64,000 bases of DNA from JBKCUI01 sp052161605 (GTDB lineage: Bacteria > Planctomycetota > Planctomycetia > Pirellulales > Pirellulaceae). The DNA is taken from NCBI GenBank assembly GCA_052161605.1, contig CP197409.1; one strand, written 5' to 3'. A program made the translations under genes and the position numbers. The notes beneath the pieces were generated by a model that worked only from the letters and a program-made list of their open reading frames with translations, was not told the origin of the DNA and made no database searches. Below are positions 55,055-63,857 of the stretch, one piece after another. Each line of letters starts with the position of its first letter. Position 1 is the first letter of the stretch.

Positions 55055-57472
55055 CTAGTCCTTTTGCCGCTCGAACGATAGGGTGGCAAAATCCGTGCTC
55101 GCACCCACTAAAACGAACCCAAAGGTATCTTGACCTTGCGAGACGACTCGACCAGTCATCGGTCCTTGTGTCTCGCTTTCCAAAGTTAGCAGACTCTCGC
55201 TGGTCGACAGCTTGCCTGACAACCGGGCGACAGCCTGGCCTTCGTTGGTCGCCTCCCAAGTAAAATTGCTATCCTGATCAATCCTTAAAAGAATCGATGT
55301 CTGCCCAACGCTTGCCTTCCATTTACCAACGAGATCGACGTTGATGCTACCGGCTTCGATGTTCGCCTTGAGGGTCGATTCGATTGCGGTCAGTAACCGC
55401 TTGGCCACTTCATCACGAGGGTCGTTTTCAACAACCGTTCTCAATGCTGTCGCTGCGTATTCGTCGTACCCAGCGACCAAATAGTGATAGGCCAATACAA
55501 AGTGACTGGCAGAGTCGCGCGGATTACTGCTAGCGTGACTTTCCAAACTGCGCAAGTGGGATGCATAGGTTTCGTCCGACCCATAGAAGTTGCTCATACT
55601 ATCCCAGTCCATACCAGGGGCGACTCCTAACATCGCGTGGAGAACAACCGCTGCGGACTTGTAATCACCCAGGGCGAAAAAGGTCAATGCCCGGATCTCA
55701 TGTAGTACAACATCTTGCGGGTCAACCGCGATCGCTTGATTCAATTGCTCTAACGATTCACGGTACGCACCTTTTCGGAACAACGCTTGCGATTGTTCGA
55801 ACGAAGTCAAAGTCTGCGACGGATTCAGACCACTCGGTACACTGTCCCGATCTAAAGAGCCTGCCCCCAAGTTTTCCTGGGTCGAAAGCCCACTCACGCT
55901 ACTGAACGCTAAAGGAACGCTGTAATCATGAACACTCGTGAAATCAAAGGGGAGTTCGTCCCAATAGGGATTGCAATACGACATGTTATTGCCCCACAGG
56001 AGTTCCGCATTACGGATCCCCCAAGCATCATAGCCCAACAGCAGCGGCGAGTAGCAGGCCGCACCCCAAGGACTCGTCCAGGTTCCACAGTACCAGTTGT
56101 GGTAGTGCACAGGAATGAATCGACCGTGCCACGCTCCCCCCCACGTTCCCCAGCCAACCGGTCCCCATCCAAATCCGCCCAAACCGACCGGTCCCCAGCC
56201 ACCTACCCCCCAAGCAGGAGCATTCCACCCCCAACCTAGACCGAGGCCGCCCAAGAAAAGGTTGTTGTTGATCGTCTTGTTATGTACCTCTTGACGTGGA
56301 GGTTCGCTGGTTCCATTTTGACTATACGATTTGTCAGTTCGATAAGCGGGTGATACGGGTGTCGCATTGCCTTCCTTTCGATCAGCTAGATGATAGTACC
56401 CCTCAGGTCGTCGGTAAGTGCCCCCCCGAGTATCCGTTCCTCCCTTGACCTCGGAATCATTATCTGAGGAGACTGCGGATTTATCCGCTGGGTAAGGATA
56501 GCCGCTTCGATAGTTAGAGGAGCTGTTTTGATACTCAGAGGAACTGTTTTGATTACTAGGGGAATTATTGGAATAAGTGCTGGACCTGTTCGACGGAGCA
56601 CTAGCGGATCCCGCAGAGGAATATTGCGTTTCTGCCGAAGAATATGGGCTTGCTCCGGAATATGGGCTTGCTCCGGAATACTGCGGTGCGGGAGGAGGGA
56701 ACGCAGCCTGACTGCTATTGCTATTGGCTTGGCCATTGGAATACGGACTCGCAACCGATGGACGATACGCGGTTACACCATTTCCGTAAGTGCTCGAGTT
56801 ATTGCTACTCAAGGCCGATGCCGTTGAAGCCGTCGACGAATAATTACCTTGAGACGTATTACTTGCACCGGCCCCTTGAGTCGGCGCGGCTTGGTACGCC
56901 CTATTCGCTTGGACTACGCTCGAGTTGGTTGAGCTTTGCGTGCCGGAATAATAAGTCGAGTAGTTAGATTGGGGTGAGACAACTCGGTAGTTGCCGTTAG
57001 TTTGCAAACTGCTGCTCGGCTGGGCTGTTGCGGTAGCGGCGGGACGAGTTTGTGCCGGTGCGACGGTGTATGATCCCTGAGCAGGAACCGATCGAGCTGG
57101 GGTCGCTGGATAAACACTTGCGGCACGTGTCCCTTCATAATAGCCCGCGCGAGCTGGCGCACTTGAAGCTGGGACACTTGAATAAGTACTGGAGTATCCC
57201 CGATTAGAATAAGCCCCTGGAGATGTGGTGTATCGCGGGGCCGAGTAGGCCCCACCACGATAGGAGCTGGCACCATATCCGCCTCCGTAACCGCCTCCGT
57301 AACCGCCTCCGTAACCGCCACGATAGCCACCTCCGTAACCGGCACCATAACCTCCTCCGTAGCCGCCACCTCTATTACCCCCCCCGCCGTAATACTGGGC
57401 ATAGCTCAACGCGGTAAACAAGCTGAAATCGATGGTCACGACAAACAACACAAATGCCTTGAGGATCCTCAT
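55055..57472 (-). CDS. Secreted Gly/Tyr/Ser-rich protein with C-terminal TPR domain
   Basis: An 805-residue exported protein with signal RILKAFVLFVVTIDFSLFTA. A Gly-Tyr block (GGGYGGGYGAGYGGGYRGGY) follows, then a Ser/Tyr/Asn-rich disordered region of about 300 residues. A Trp/Gly-rich hydrophobic stretch (GLGLGWGWNAPAWGVGGWG) comes next, then a conserved-looking segment with paired Cys, TPR units (GAYRESLEQLNQAIAVDPQDV), and a C-terminal beta domain with WKASVGQTSILLRIDQDSNFTWEA. Start 57472 gives a proper signal. The order suggests a surface or matrix protein. Low-complexity DNA behind the Gly-Tyr block forms a 12-bp tandem repeat. Confidence 0.82.
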   Translation of the reverse strand: MRILKAFVLFVVTIDFSLFTALSYAQYYGGGGNRGGGYGGGYGAGYGGGYRGGYGGGYGGGYGGGYGASSYRGGAYSAPRYTTSPGAYSNRGYSSTYSSVPASSAPARAGYYEGTRAASVYPATPARSVPAQGSYTVAPAQTRPAATATAQPSSSLQTNGNYRVVSPQSNYSTYYSGTQSSTNSSVVQANRAYQAAPTQGAGASNTSQGNYSSTASTASALSSNNSSTYGNGVTAYRPSVASPYSNGQANSNSSQAAFPPPAPQYSGASPYSGASPYSSAETQYSSAGSASAPSNRSSTYSNNSPSNQNSSSEYQNSSSNYRSGYPYPADKSAVSSDNDSEVKGGTDTRGGTYRRPEGYYHLADRKEGNATPVSPAYRTDKSYSQNGTSEPPRQEVHNKTINNNLFLGGLGLGWGWNAPAWGVGGWGPVGLGGFGWGPVGWGTWGGAWHGRFIPVHYHNWYCGTWTSPWGAACYSPLLLGYDAWGIRNAELLWGNNMSYCNPYWDELPFDFTSVHDYSVPLAFSSVSGLSTQENLGAGSLDRDSVPSGLNPSQTLTSFEQSQALFRKGAYRESLEQLNQAIAVDPQDVVLHEIRALTFFALGDYKSAAVVLHAMLGVAPGMDWDSMSNFYGSDETYASHLRSLESHASSNPRDSASHFVLAYHYLVAGYDEYAATALRTVVENDPRDEVAKRLLTAIESTLKANIEAGSINVDLVGKWKASVGQTSILLRIDQDSNFTWEATNEGQAVARLSGKLSTSESLLTLESETQGPMTGRVVSQGQDTFGFVLVGASTDFATLSFERQKD
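57281..57364. repeat. 12-bp tandem repeat in the Gly-Tyr region
   Basis: Seven imperfect copies of GCCTCCGTAACC, which code for GGYG units on the minus strand. The copy number may vary between strains by slippage, changing the Gly-Tyr length without breaking the frame. Confidence 0.75.
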
Positions 57473-57667
57473 TTCTTGCCCCAATCCGTATACAGTTTCC
57501 GAAACTACGAATACGCCACGAATCTTTTTACGTCACATTATTCGAAGGAACATGTGTCGGGGCAACTGTCGGCATCGATCGATTTTAGCTGATTTGTGTG
57601 GATCTCACTTTGTCAAAAGTACACACGATTGGCGGCGTCACGGAACACTGTAGGTCGCGACGGCGTA

Positions 57668-59125
57668 CTATTGTTTGCTTTGTTGCAATGCGTAGAGGCA
57701 ATCCCCTCTTCGAATGAGCATTCGATCCTTGCAGACCACGACCGCATACTGACGGGGTTTGGTCTGCGGAACGCCGTTGCTATCCCGAACCTCGTTAGCA
57801 GGTCCTCCACGCTCAGGTGGTGCCGAAGCATCGGCATCGGCTTCCCAAAGTTCGTTGCTAGCGAGCCGACTTACCTCGGGACCTGTTGCGATGACCTCGG
57901 TTTTGCCAGTCTCTCCCACAAAGTAAATGCGATCTGCTACCGCGACCGGAGTTGCCCACACGCTTTGATTCAAACGCGTTACATATTTCTCTTGACCGGT
58001 CTGAACATCGAGACAAAACAAAATCCCCTGACGATCGGCAAAGTAAGCTAACCCGCCATGATGAAACGGTGAACAGAAACCACTCGAAGCCTTCGTGGAA
58101 CGCCATACATAGTCAGCGGAGTAATTACCGTTTTCTCCCCGAACCGCAACTAGCCCGTTCGTGCCGATCGCTTCCTTCGATGGACCTCCCTCGCGACCAG
58201 CCGATGCACCGATGAGCAGCTTGCCCGGCTCGACCACACATGGCGTAGGAGACGAGTTACCCGTCAGCCCGTCCAAAAACCACAGTCGTTCTCCTGTTGC
58301 AGGATCTAGCCCTAGCAGATAACCCGAGGTGGGCTCGGCTGCCGGTCCTGGACGGTCAGCTCCCGCGTCATTACCGCCTCGACCTCGACTCGGTGCGGCC
58401 CCCGACGAACTCAACACCAAATGCTGCGACCCATCTGCCATGGGAGCCATAACCGGCGATGACCAAGACACTCCAGCGGGGGTGTCGACTTTCCAAACCA
58501 TCTCGCCGCTAGCCTTGGCCAAAGCGATCGCATAAGGGTTCTCGCTTCTTTGGATCCATACGTATACCAAGGAGTCGGACTGCGCGAGTGACGATCCGAT
58601 ACCGTGGTTGGTCTGGATTGGCCCGTATTGCTCGACCAAATCTTTAGTCCAGAGTTGTTTGCCTTGATGATCCAACGCGACCACTTCACCGACCTCGAAG
58701 AAGCAGTAGACGCCATTTGCATCGACAACAGGACTCGGTGCGCTCCGTGCGATATAGTCTGAGTTCTTGCCTTCGTATTTACTGGTCTGTTCATGCCGCC
58801 ACAATTCCTTGCCGGTCTCGAGATCCAGGCAAAGCACGCGTTGCTTCTCCTTGTTAGCTCCGTCGATCGTCGTTAGGAAAACCTGATTCCCCCAAACAAC
58901 TGGGCTGCTCTGTCCGTAGCCAGCCAGACTTGCTTGCCACAGTACGTTCGAGTCCGGTTTCCATTCGACAGGAATACGATCCTCAGACACAGTGATCTCC
59001 GACTTGCCTATGCCCAAAAATCCCGGCCAGACAGCATCATTTTCAGCCGCCACTAAGTGCGTACCCGAGGCGATAGACGAGCTGATGAGAGCCCCCAAAA
59101 CAACCCGAAAGCTTACCTTTACCAT
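57668..59125 (-). CDS. Secreted PQQ-like beta-propeller protein
   Basis: A 485-aa exported protein with signal RVVLGALISSSIASGTHLVAA and a beta-propeller of the PQQ/outer-membrane-assembly type: VFLTTIDGANKEKQRVLCLDLETGKELWRHEQ, VVALDHQGKQLWTKDL, LLGLDPATGERLWFLDG, FCLDVQTGQEKYVTRL. This is a common planctomycete secreted family, often annotated as quinoprotein or WD40-like; catalytic quinone binding is not shown. The upstream 183 bases separate it from the Gly/Tyr-rich gene on the same strand. Confidence 0.92.
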   Translation of the reverse strand: MVKVSFRVVLGALISSSIASGTHLVAAENDAVWPGFLGIGKSEITVSEDRIPVEWKPDSNVLWQASLAGYGQSSPVVWGNQVFLTTIDGANKEKQRVLCLDLETGKELWRHEQTSKYEGKNSDYIARSAPSPVVDANGVYCFFEVGEVVALDHQGKQLWTKDLVEQYGPIQTNHGIGSSLAQSDSLVYVWIQRSENPYAIALAKASGEMVWKVDTPAGVSWSSPVMAPMADGSQHLVLSSSGAAPSRGRGGNDAGADRPGPAAEPTSGYLLGLDPATGERLWFLDGLTGNSSPTPCVVEPGKLLIGASAGREGGPSKEAIGTNGLVAVRGENGNYSADYVWRSTKASSGFCSPFHHGGLAYFADRQGILFCLDVQTGQEKYVTRLNQSVWATPVAVADRIYFVGETGKTEVIATGPEVSRLASNELWEADADASAPPERGGPANEVRDSNGVPQTKPRQYAVVVCKDRMLIRRGDCLYALQQSKQ

Positions 59126-59813
59126 CTGTTACTCCTCGGCTTAATGAAACGCCTGTTAACGAAGCCATTCTTCCGACCCGATCTGACCCTGCGCTATGCC
59201 ATAATATGCTACTCTTTTGCAATTCTGTTGCAACAGCAACCTGCGGTCTAGCCTAGCGCTACAGCCGCTTCTAGACGGATTTGGTAGCCATTCCCGGGAT
59301 GTTCCGTTTGTGAAATCCCATTCCGGCATGGCCGATTCTTGGGTGTTTCATGAAAACAGGGGTGATATACGACACCAATGTCGAACGATAAGTGCATCGT
59401 GCGATAGAAACATCGTTCGTTGAAAGCATTGTTCGTTTTTAGTTTGCAAGCAGGAACGCTCTCTTGGCCAAACTGATTGCCTTCAAAGTTTGCACCGTGC
59501 GACTTCATCCGAAAGTTTGACTGACTGCCCCATTGAGCCCCGTCCCATTGGCGGTAGCGCTCTACTACCCGCTAGTCAGGTCAGCATCGGCTAAACTGTG
59601 TCGGGTCACCTGGCGATGGAGACAACCATGAGCAGTATCAAAGACGTCGATCAACTTCAATAGGAAGCCCACCGACGCATGACGGGCGAGGAGCATCTCT
59701 GGACGCATCGAGATTTTTGCCAATTCGGCAACATTGATATCGTAGGTCCACACATGGTTGCGCACGATACTGGTATTCAAAGTGCCCTTGAAAGGTTGCC
59801 CGTCTCATCGTGG
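59126..59813. other. Gene-poor stretch, possible gene remnant
   Basis: About 690 bases with no confident gene. Around 59628-59812 a plus frame reads MSSIKDVDQLQ, then TAG (59661-59663), then EAHRRMTGEEHLWTHRDFC and on into the tail of the GH30 gene. The first part has coding-like codons and may be a degraded small gene. The rest shows nothing recognisable. Confidence 0.3.
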
Positions 59814-61457
59814 CTACTTGGCAGTCGTTGCAATGACGGTAGTAATCGATTTTGGTAGCAACTCAAATCCTCGAATAGCTTCATACTCGATGTGATTCGC
59901 GTTTTCGTCGGTTAAATAAACCTTATGAGACGCAGATCCTTCTAGAATAATGTGCTGATCCATTTCCGATGCGTTTATCAGTACATAGACAAGCGTTTCG
60001 CCGTCTGGACTTTTAAACGCCGAAACCATAAGGCCATCTAAATCGTCTGGATCGTCGACTTTTACTCGAACGTAGCCTGGTCGAACAAATCGACTGTAGT
60101 GACCTAACGCCCAGAACGCTTTGGTGGTCTCGAGGCTGTGTGGCTCCAACGATGGCGCGATCTTGAGCAGACCATCTTTATAATCATAGGGGGTAACCGC
60201 CAGCCACCAGTGCCACGCGGAGACATTGAGGCGAACAAGATCACGATGCATCACCTTGGCTATATGAATGGCGAGTTGCATATCGTTCGCTTCGAAGCTT
60301 GATCCTGTAAAGGGTCTCGCGTCACCTTGGTCACCCAAGATACAGAACTCACTCATCCAGATCTTTGCGTCCGGCGAAACCTGCTTCACGTTCTCATAAG
60401 TCGTATCTCTTAGTTTTCCCAATCGATCCGGCCACGCATCGGAAAAATATCCATGCAAGGAAATCTTGTTTTCTAGTATGGCTCGCATCTCCGGGTCTCC
60501 CAGGAATTCAGGAATGTAGTTTCTAAATTTTCCTAGCCCCTTTCCGTTCAATCCCCCGTTATAGATTTTATCGTCGAAATCCCGTTTAAACTTATCGCTG
60601 AGGGCTGCGGTGTATTCCACTGCTTCCACTCCATCAACATGGACAGACTCTGCTAATCCCTTCTCGACCAGCTTGGTGTGTATGGCTCGGTAGAGGCTCT
60701 TGATATCCTTCACGTTGTAGGGGCAACCTTCTTGAGACTTGCCTCGCCAATCCCAGGTCGGTTCGTTGATAGGGCTCAGGTAGTTGACGGGAACGCCTAC
60801 TGCTGGACTACGCAGATAATTTACCACCTCCACCAAAAAGCCTGCAAAGGCTTCTTCGAAGTTCGGATCAAGATTGGTTGAGCCGATTCCATTTCCATCG
60901 TTCGGATGAGTGAGGCCGTTTTTTGTTGCCCAGTAAGGTGGGCTATTCGCGAACGCCACAAAATCCACAACACCCCGCTGGTGAGCTTCTCGGAGCATGC
61001 GAATTTGTCCAACCTGTTGTCGGCTATCAATTTCCGCGCCAGGATAGGGAATCAAAAGCTCGGCACGTCGAAAAGGGTCCGGAATCAAGCTATCTGTCCC
61101 TTGCGACGCACTGCCTGCACCGATATTGAATCGCCAACCAGACAAACCGATACCCCGATCGGTGGAGAAAAGCAGGTCCGCCAGATGATCGATCGATTGT
61201 TCCTCGGCTGCGTCCATCCACTTACTGACTATGGGATTGATCGACCAAGCGTCCGAGGCACCAAAGCTGTCGATGGTTTGGTAAGTCACTTCGAGATCGA
61301 CAACAAGCCTAATTTGCCCATGCAATCCATGCGTCCCGAGTCCCAGCCAAAATGCACAGAGAGTAAATAAAAGTCGAGAAAATCTCTGCATTCCTGACAA
61401 TACCATTCTGTTCGTGGATGACGAGCCAGGCCGCTCGCCGCCAATTGATGGCTTCAT
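59814..61457 (-). CDS. Secreted glycoside hydrolase family 30-type enzyme
   Basis: A 547-aa exported glycosidase. The signal segment is RLLFTLCAFWLGLGTHGLHG. The (beta/alpha)8 domain carries DSFGASDAWSIN early, the acid/base Glu in SPINEPTW and the nucleophile Glu in WMSEF, as in GH30. The last 100 residues are the usual beta side domain (FVRPGYVRVKVDD, VYVLINAS). GH30 acts on galactans, xylans or glucosyl polymers, and the fold here looks closest to the endo-galactanase side; this is inference. Starts at 61457, 61406 or 61391 are all possible. Divergent from the DUF1080 gene. Confidence 0.88.
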   Translation of the reverse strand: MKPSIGGERPGSSSTNRMVLSGMQRFSRLLFTLCAFWLGLGTHGLHGQIRLVVDLEVTYQTIDSFGASDAWSINPIVSKWMDAAEEQSIDHLADLLFSTDRGIGLSGWRFNIGAGSASQGTDSLIPDPFRRAELLIPYPGAEIDSRQQVGQIRMLREAHQRGVVDFVAFANSPPYWATKNGLTHPNDGNGIGSTNLDPNFEEAFAGFLVEVVNYLRSPAVGVPVNYLSPINEPTWDWRGKSQEGCPYNVKDIKSLYRAIHTKLVEKGLAESVHVDGVEAVEYTAALSDKFKRDFDDKIYNGGLNGKGLGKFRNYIPEFLGDPEMRAILENKISLHGYFSDAWPDRLGKLRDTTYENVKQVSPDAKIWMSEFCILGDQGDARPFTGSSFEANDMQLAIHIAKVMHRDLVRLNVSAWHWWLAVTPYDYKDGLLKIAPSLEPHSLETTKAFWALGHYSRFVRPGYVRVKVDDPDDLDGLMVSAFKSPDGETLVYVLINASEMDQHIILEGSASHKVYLTDENANHIEYEAIRGFELLPKSITTVIATTAK

Positions 61458-61577
61458 AACGAATTACGTCCCGTGGTTGTTAACCTACCAACCTTAGATC
61501 ACAATGCTAGTCTGCTTGCAATCGATTTCGATGAGCGAGCAAGCATACCCCTTCCCACCAAACCCTTTGGAGCCATC

Positions 61578-62567
61578 ATGCGACGACTATTCCGTCGATT
61601 TTTACTTTCCTGCGTTCTCGCTTCTATGCCCACCGCATTCCTGGTTAATCCCATTTGCGGGCAAACCATCACCGATCCAGCCAAGGCCGATATCGACTAC
61701 GAAATTCAAGGGGAATATGCCGGTCGAATCCAGATCGGGGATATCGATGAATCATGGGGAGCTCAGGTGGTCGCCCTCGGCGATGGTCAGTTTGAAATCA
61801 TCGGTTTCAAAGGAGGACTCCCCGGCGATGGTTGGCTGCGAGGCGATGAATCGAATAAAACGCAGGGATCTAGAGAGGGAGATTATCTCTATTCTGAGGC
61901 GGACGCCTTTGAGCTTAAGATCGGAAAAGGCAAAATGGAAGTAATCGCGGAAGATCGCGTTTTGGTCACGCTCGAGAAAGTGGAGCGACAAAGTCCAACT
62001 CTCGGAATGAAGCCTCCAAAGGATGCCAAGGTTCTATTCGATGGCTCCAGCGTGGACCAATGGGTGAATGGCAAGCTGGTTGATGGTAAGTACTTGGGCG
62101 CAACCAATGTCTCCTCGAAACTAGCCCTCATGGATCACACATTGCATATCGAGTTTCGCACCCCCTTTATGCCTAAAGCTCGCGGGCAAGCTCGAGGTAA
62201 CAGTGGCGTCTACATGCAAGGTCGCTATGAATTGCAAGTGCTTGATTCGTTTGGTCTAGAAGGAGCAGACAACGAATGCGGCGGGATTTATTCCATCAAG
62301 AAGCCAAAGGTCAACATGTGCTTCCCTCCGTTAGTTTGGCAGACATACGACATCGATTTCAAAGCAGCTCGCTACGAGGATGATAAGAAGGTTGAAAACG
62401 CCCGGGTGACAATCAAACATAACGGAGTAGTCATCCACGACAACCTCGAGTTACCACACGGAACTCCCGGCAACAAACCAGAAGGACCTGGACCGGAAGC
62501 ATTGTTCTTACAGGATCACGGGGACCCTGTTGTCTTCCAAAACATTTGGGTCGTGACGCGCGACTGA
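61578..62567 (+). CDS. Secreted DUF1080 (3-keto-disaccharide hydrolase-like) protein
   Basis: A 329-aa exported protein with signal RFLLSCVLASMPTAFLVNPICG. The C-terminal 200 residues are DUF1080, a concanavalin-like fold now linked to 3-keto-sugar hydrolysis: AKVLFDGSSVDQW, GNSGVYMQGRYELQVLDSFG, then ARVTIKHNGVVIHDNLELP. The N-terminal 110 residues are a separate beta-rich part. Start 61578 gives the signal; GGAG sits 7 bases before. It may act with the divergent GH30 enzyme on exported polysaccharide. Confidence 0.9.
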   Translation: MRRLFRRFLLSCVLASMPTAFLVNPICGQTITDPAKADIDYEIQGEYAGRIQIGDIDESWGAQVVALGDGQFEIIGFKGGLPGDGWLRGDESNKTQGSREGDYLYSEADAFELKIGKGKMEVIAEDRVLVTLEKVERQSPTLGMKPPKDAKVLFDGSSVDQWVNGKLVDGKYLGATNVSSKLALMDHTLHIEFRTPFMPKARGQARGNSGVYMQGRYELQVLDSFGLEGADNECGGIYSIKKPKVNMCFPPLVWQTYDIDFKAARYEDDKKVENARVTIKHNGVVIHDNLELPHGTPGNKPEGPGPEALFLQDHGDPVVFQNIWVVTRD

Positions 62568-62608
62568 GCGAGTTCTTTTAAACGCCCTACTACCATCTCA
62601 AAGTTTTC

Positions 62609-62633
62609 ACGCATGGGTTAGTTGCCCATGCGT
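62609..62633. other. Hairpin between DUF1080 and GDSL genes
   Basis: A 9-bp perfect stem ACGCATGGG / CCCATGCGT with a TTAGTTG loop lies 42 bases after the DUF1080 stop and 27 bases before the next start. No T-run follows, so it may be a processing or attenuation element rather than a terminator. Confidence 0.5.
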
Positions 62634-62659
62634 TCCTCCCATCCCACGGATACTTTACG

Positions 62660-63418
62660 ATGAAATCCCTCCTCATTGGTCTACTAACCGTCACGTCGTT
62701 AGCTTTTGCGTTTCCCGGATCGCTTGGAGGCCAAGAGCAAAACGTTAAAGCCAGCTTGGCGATTCCATCTACCAACGAAGAGATGGAGGGGGTGGGGCCT
62801 GTGCGACGTTACGAATGGTTCAAGAACCTTTGGAATCAGAAGCGAAACGGGTGGGCGACCCGCGTTGAATTAGATCAGGGAGCAATCGTTTTCTTCGGAG
62901 ACTCGATTACTCAAGGCTGGGGAGATGATTTCCAGAACAGATTCCCTGGATTGAAGCTCGCCAACCGCGGAATCAGCGGCGACACAACACGTGGCATGCT
63001 TCACAGAATGGAGGAAGATGTGCTGTCGCTCCAACCCAAGGGAGTGGTCCTGCTAATGGGGACTAACGATTTGGAGGAAAAGGCGGAACCATCGATGGTT
63101 AGCGCGAACGTCGAGCTTATCATCAAGCGCATTCATGAAAAGAATCTCGAAACACCGATAGTTCTCTGTTTAGTTTTCCCAGCGTCAGAGAAGAAATCTC
63201 GTCCAGCAGACAAAATTCAAGCCATCAATGGCTTGCTCTCTGAGCTGGCGTCTAAGTCTAAAAACGTGATTCTCGTTGACACCTGGACTATATTCGCCAA
63301 CGAGACGGGTGATGCTAAGCCGGAAGAGTTCCCTGACCTGTTGCATCCGAACGAAGCCGGATACGCTAAGTGGGGAGAGTCGCTCCGTCCGGTTTTTCAA
63401 CAGTTGGGCTGGGAATAG
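62660..63418 (+). CDS. Secreted GDSL/SGNH-family hydrolase
   Basis: A 252-aa exported esterase-type hydrolase. Signal LIGLLTVTSLAFAFPGSLGG. Blocks of the SGNH family are clear: GDSITQGWG with the nucleophile Ser (block I), NRGISGDTT (II), LLMGTNDLEE with Asn (III), and DLLHPNEAGY with the Asp and His (V). It probably removes acetyl groups from polysaccharide, as do similar planctomycete enzymes beside DUF1080 genes (inference). Confidence 0.93.
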   Translation: MKSLLIGLLTVTSLAFAFPGSLGGQEQNVKASLAIPSTNEEMEGVGPVRRYEWFKNLWNQKRNGWATRVELDQGAIVFFGDSITQGWGDDFQNRFPGLKLANRGISGDTTRGMLHRMEEDVLSLQPKGVVLLMGTNDLEEKAEPSMVSANVELIIKRIHEKNLETPIVLCLVFPASEKKSRPADKIQAINGLLSELASKSKNVILVDTWTIFANETGDAKPEEFPDLLHPNEAGYAKWGESLRPVFQQLGWE

Positions 63419-63464
63419 ATCTGGGTAATGGGAATAGATCAGAGTGAGACGTGTTTCCTGCGGA

Positions 63465-63812
63465 CTAGATTGCGTCTGGTCCGCGTTCCCCTGTTCTGAT
63501 TCTTATGCATTCGTCCATCGGCACAACAAAGATTTTCCCGTCACCAATTTGTCCCTTCTCCCCATCTCGAGCACCTTTGAGAATGGCGTTAACGGTCGGT
63601 TCGACGAATTCATCGTTGACTGCGATTTGAAGCTGCACTTTTCGCACCAAGTTGGTGGACATGTCTTGACTGCGAAAAGCTGATTTTTGTCCCCGCTGCC
63701 TTCCGAATCCGAGGCAATCAAGAACCGTAAGCCGAAAAACTTCGACCTCAGTAAGAGCTTCTTTGACCTCTTCAAGCTTGGCGGGTTGGATGATGGCGAT
63801 GACTAGTTTCAC
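63465..63812 (-). CDS. P-II family nitrogen regulatory protein
   Basis: A 115-residue P-II protein with KLVIAIIQPAKLEEVKEAL, CLGFGRQRGQ, GQIGDGKIFVVP and the C-terminal RIRTGE that binds ATP. The T-loop reads RSQDMSTNLVRKVQL, with Met in place of the modifiable Tyr, so it is not uridylylated at that site. This one keeps the full nucleotide pocket, unlike the P-II at 38.6 kb. The start follows a GGAAAAAA leader on the minus strand. The next gene upstream, cut by the window edge, encodes a small membrane protein, not an ammonium channel as far as can be seen. Confidence 0.93.
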   Translation of the reverse strand: MKLVIAIIQPAKLEEVKEALTEVEVFRLTVLDCLGFGRQRGQKSAFRSQDMSTNLVRKVQLQIAVNDEFVEPTVNAILKGARDGEKGQIGDGKIFVVPMDECIRIRTGERGPDAI

Positions 63813-63857
63813 AGTTTTTTCCGAATGGAGTTGAGTGCGAGCATGCTTGCTGTATTC

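Noticed and set aside
57281..57364. Short regular repeats considered as a CRISPR array
   Set aside because: Units are 12 bp with no spacers and code for Gly-Tyr in a real gene.
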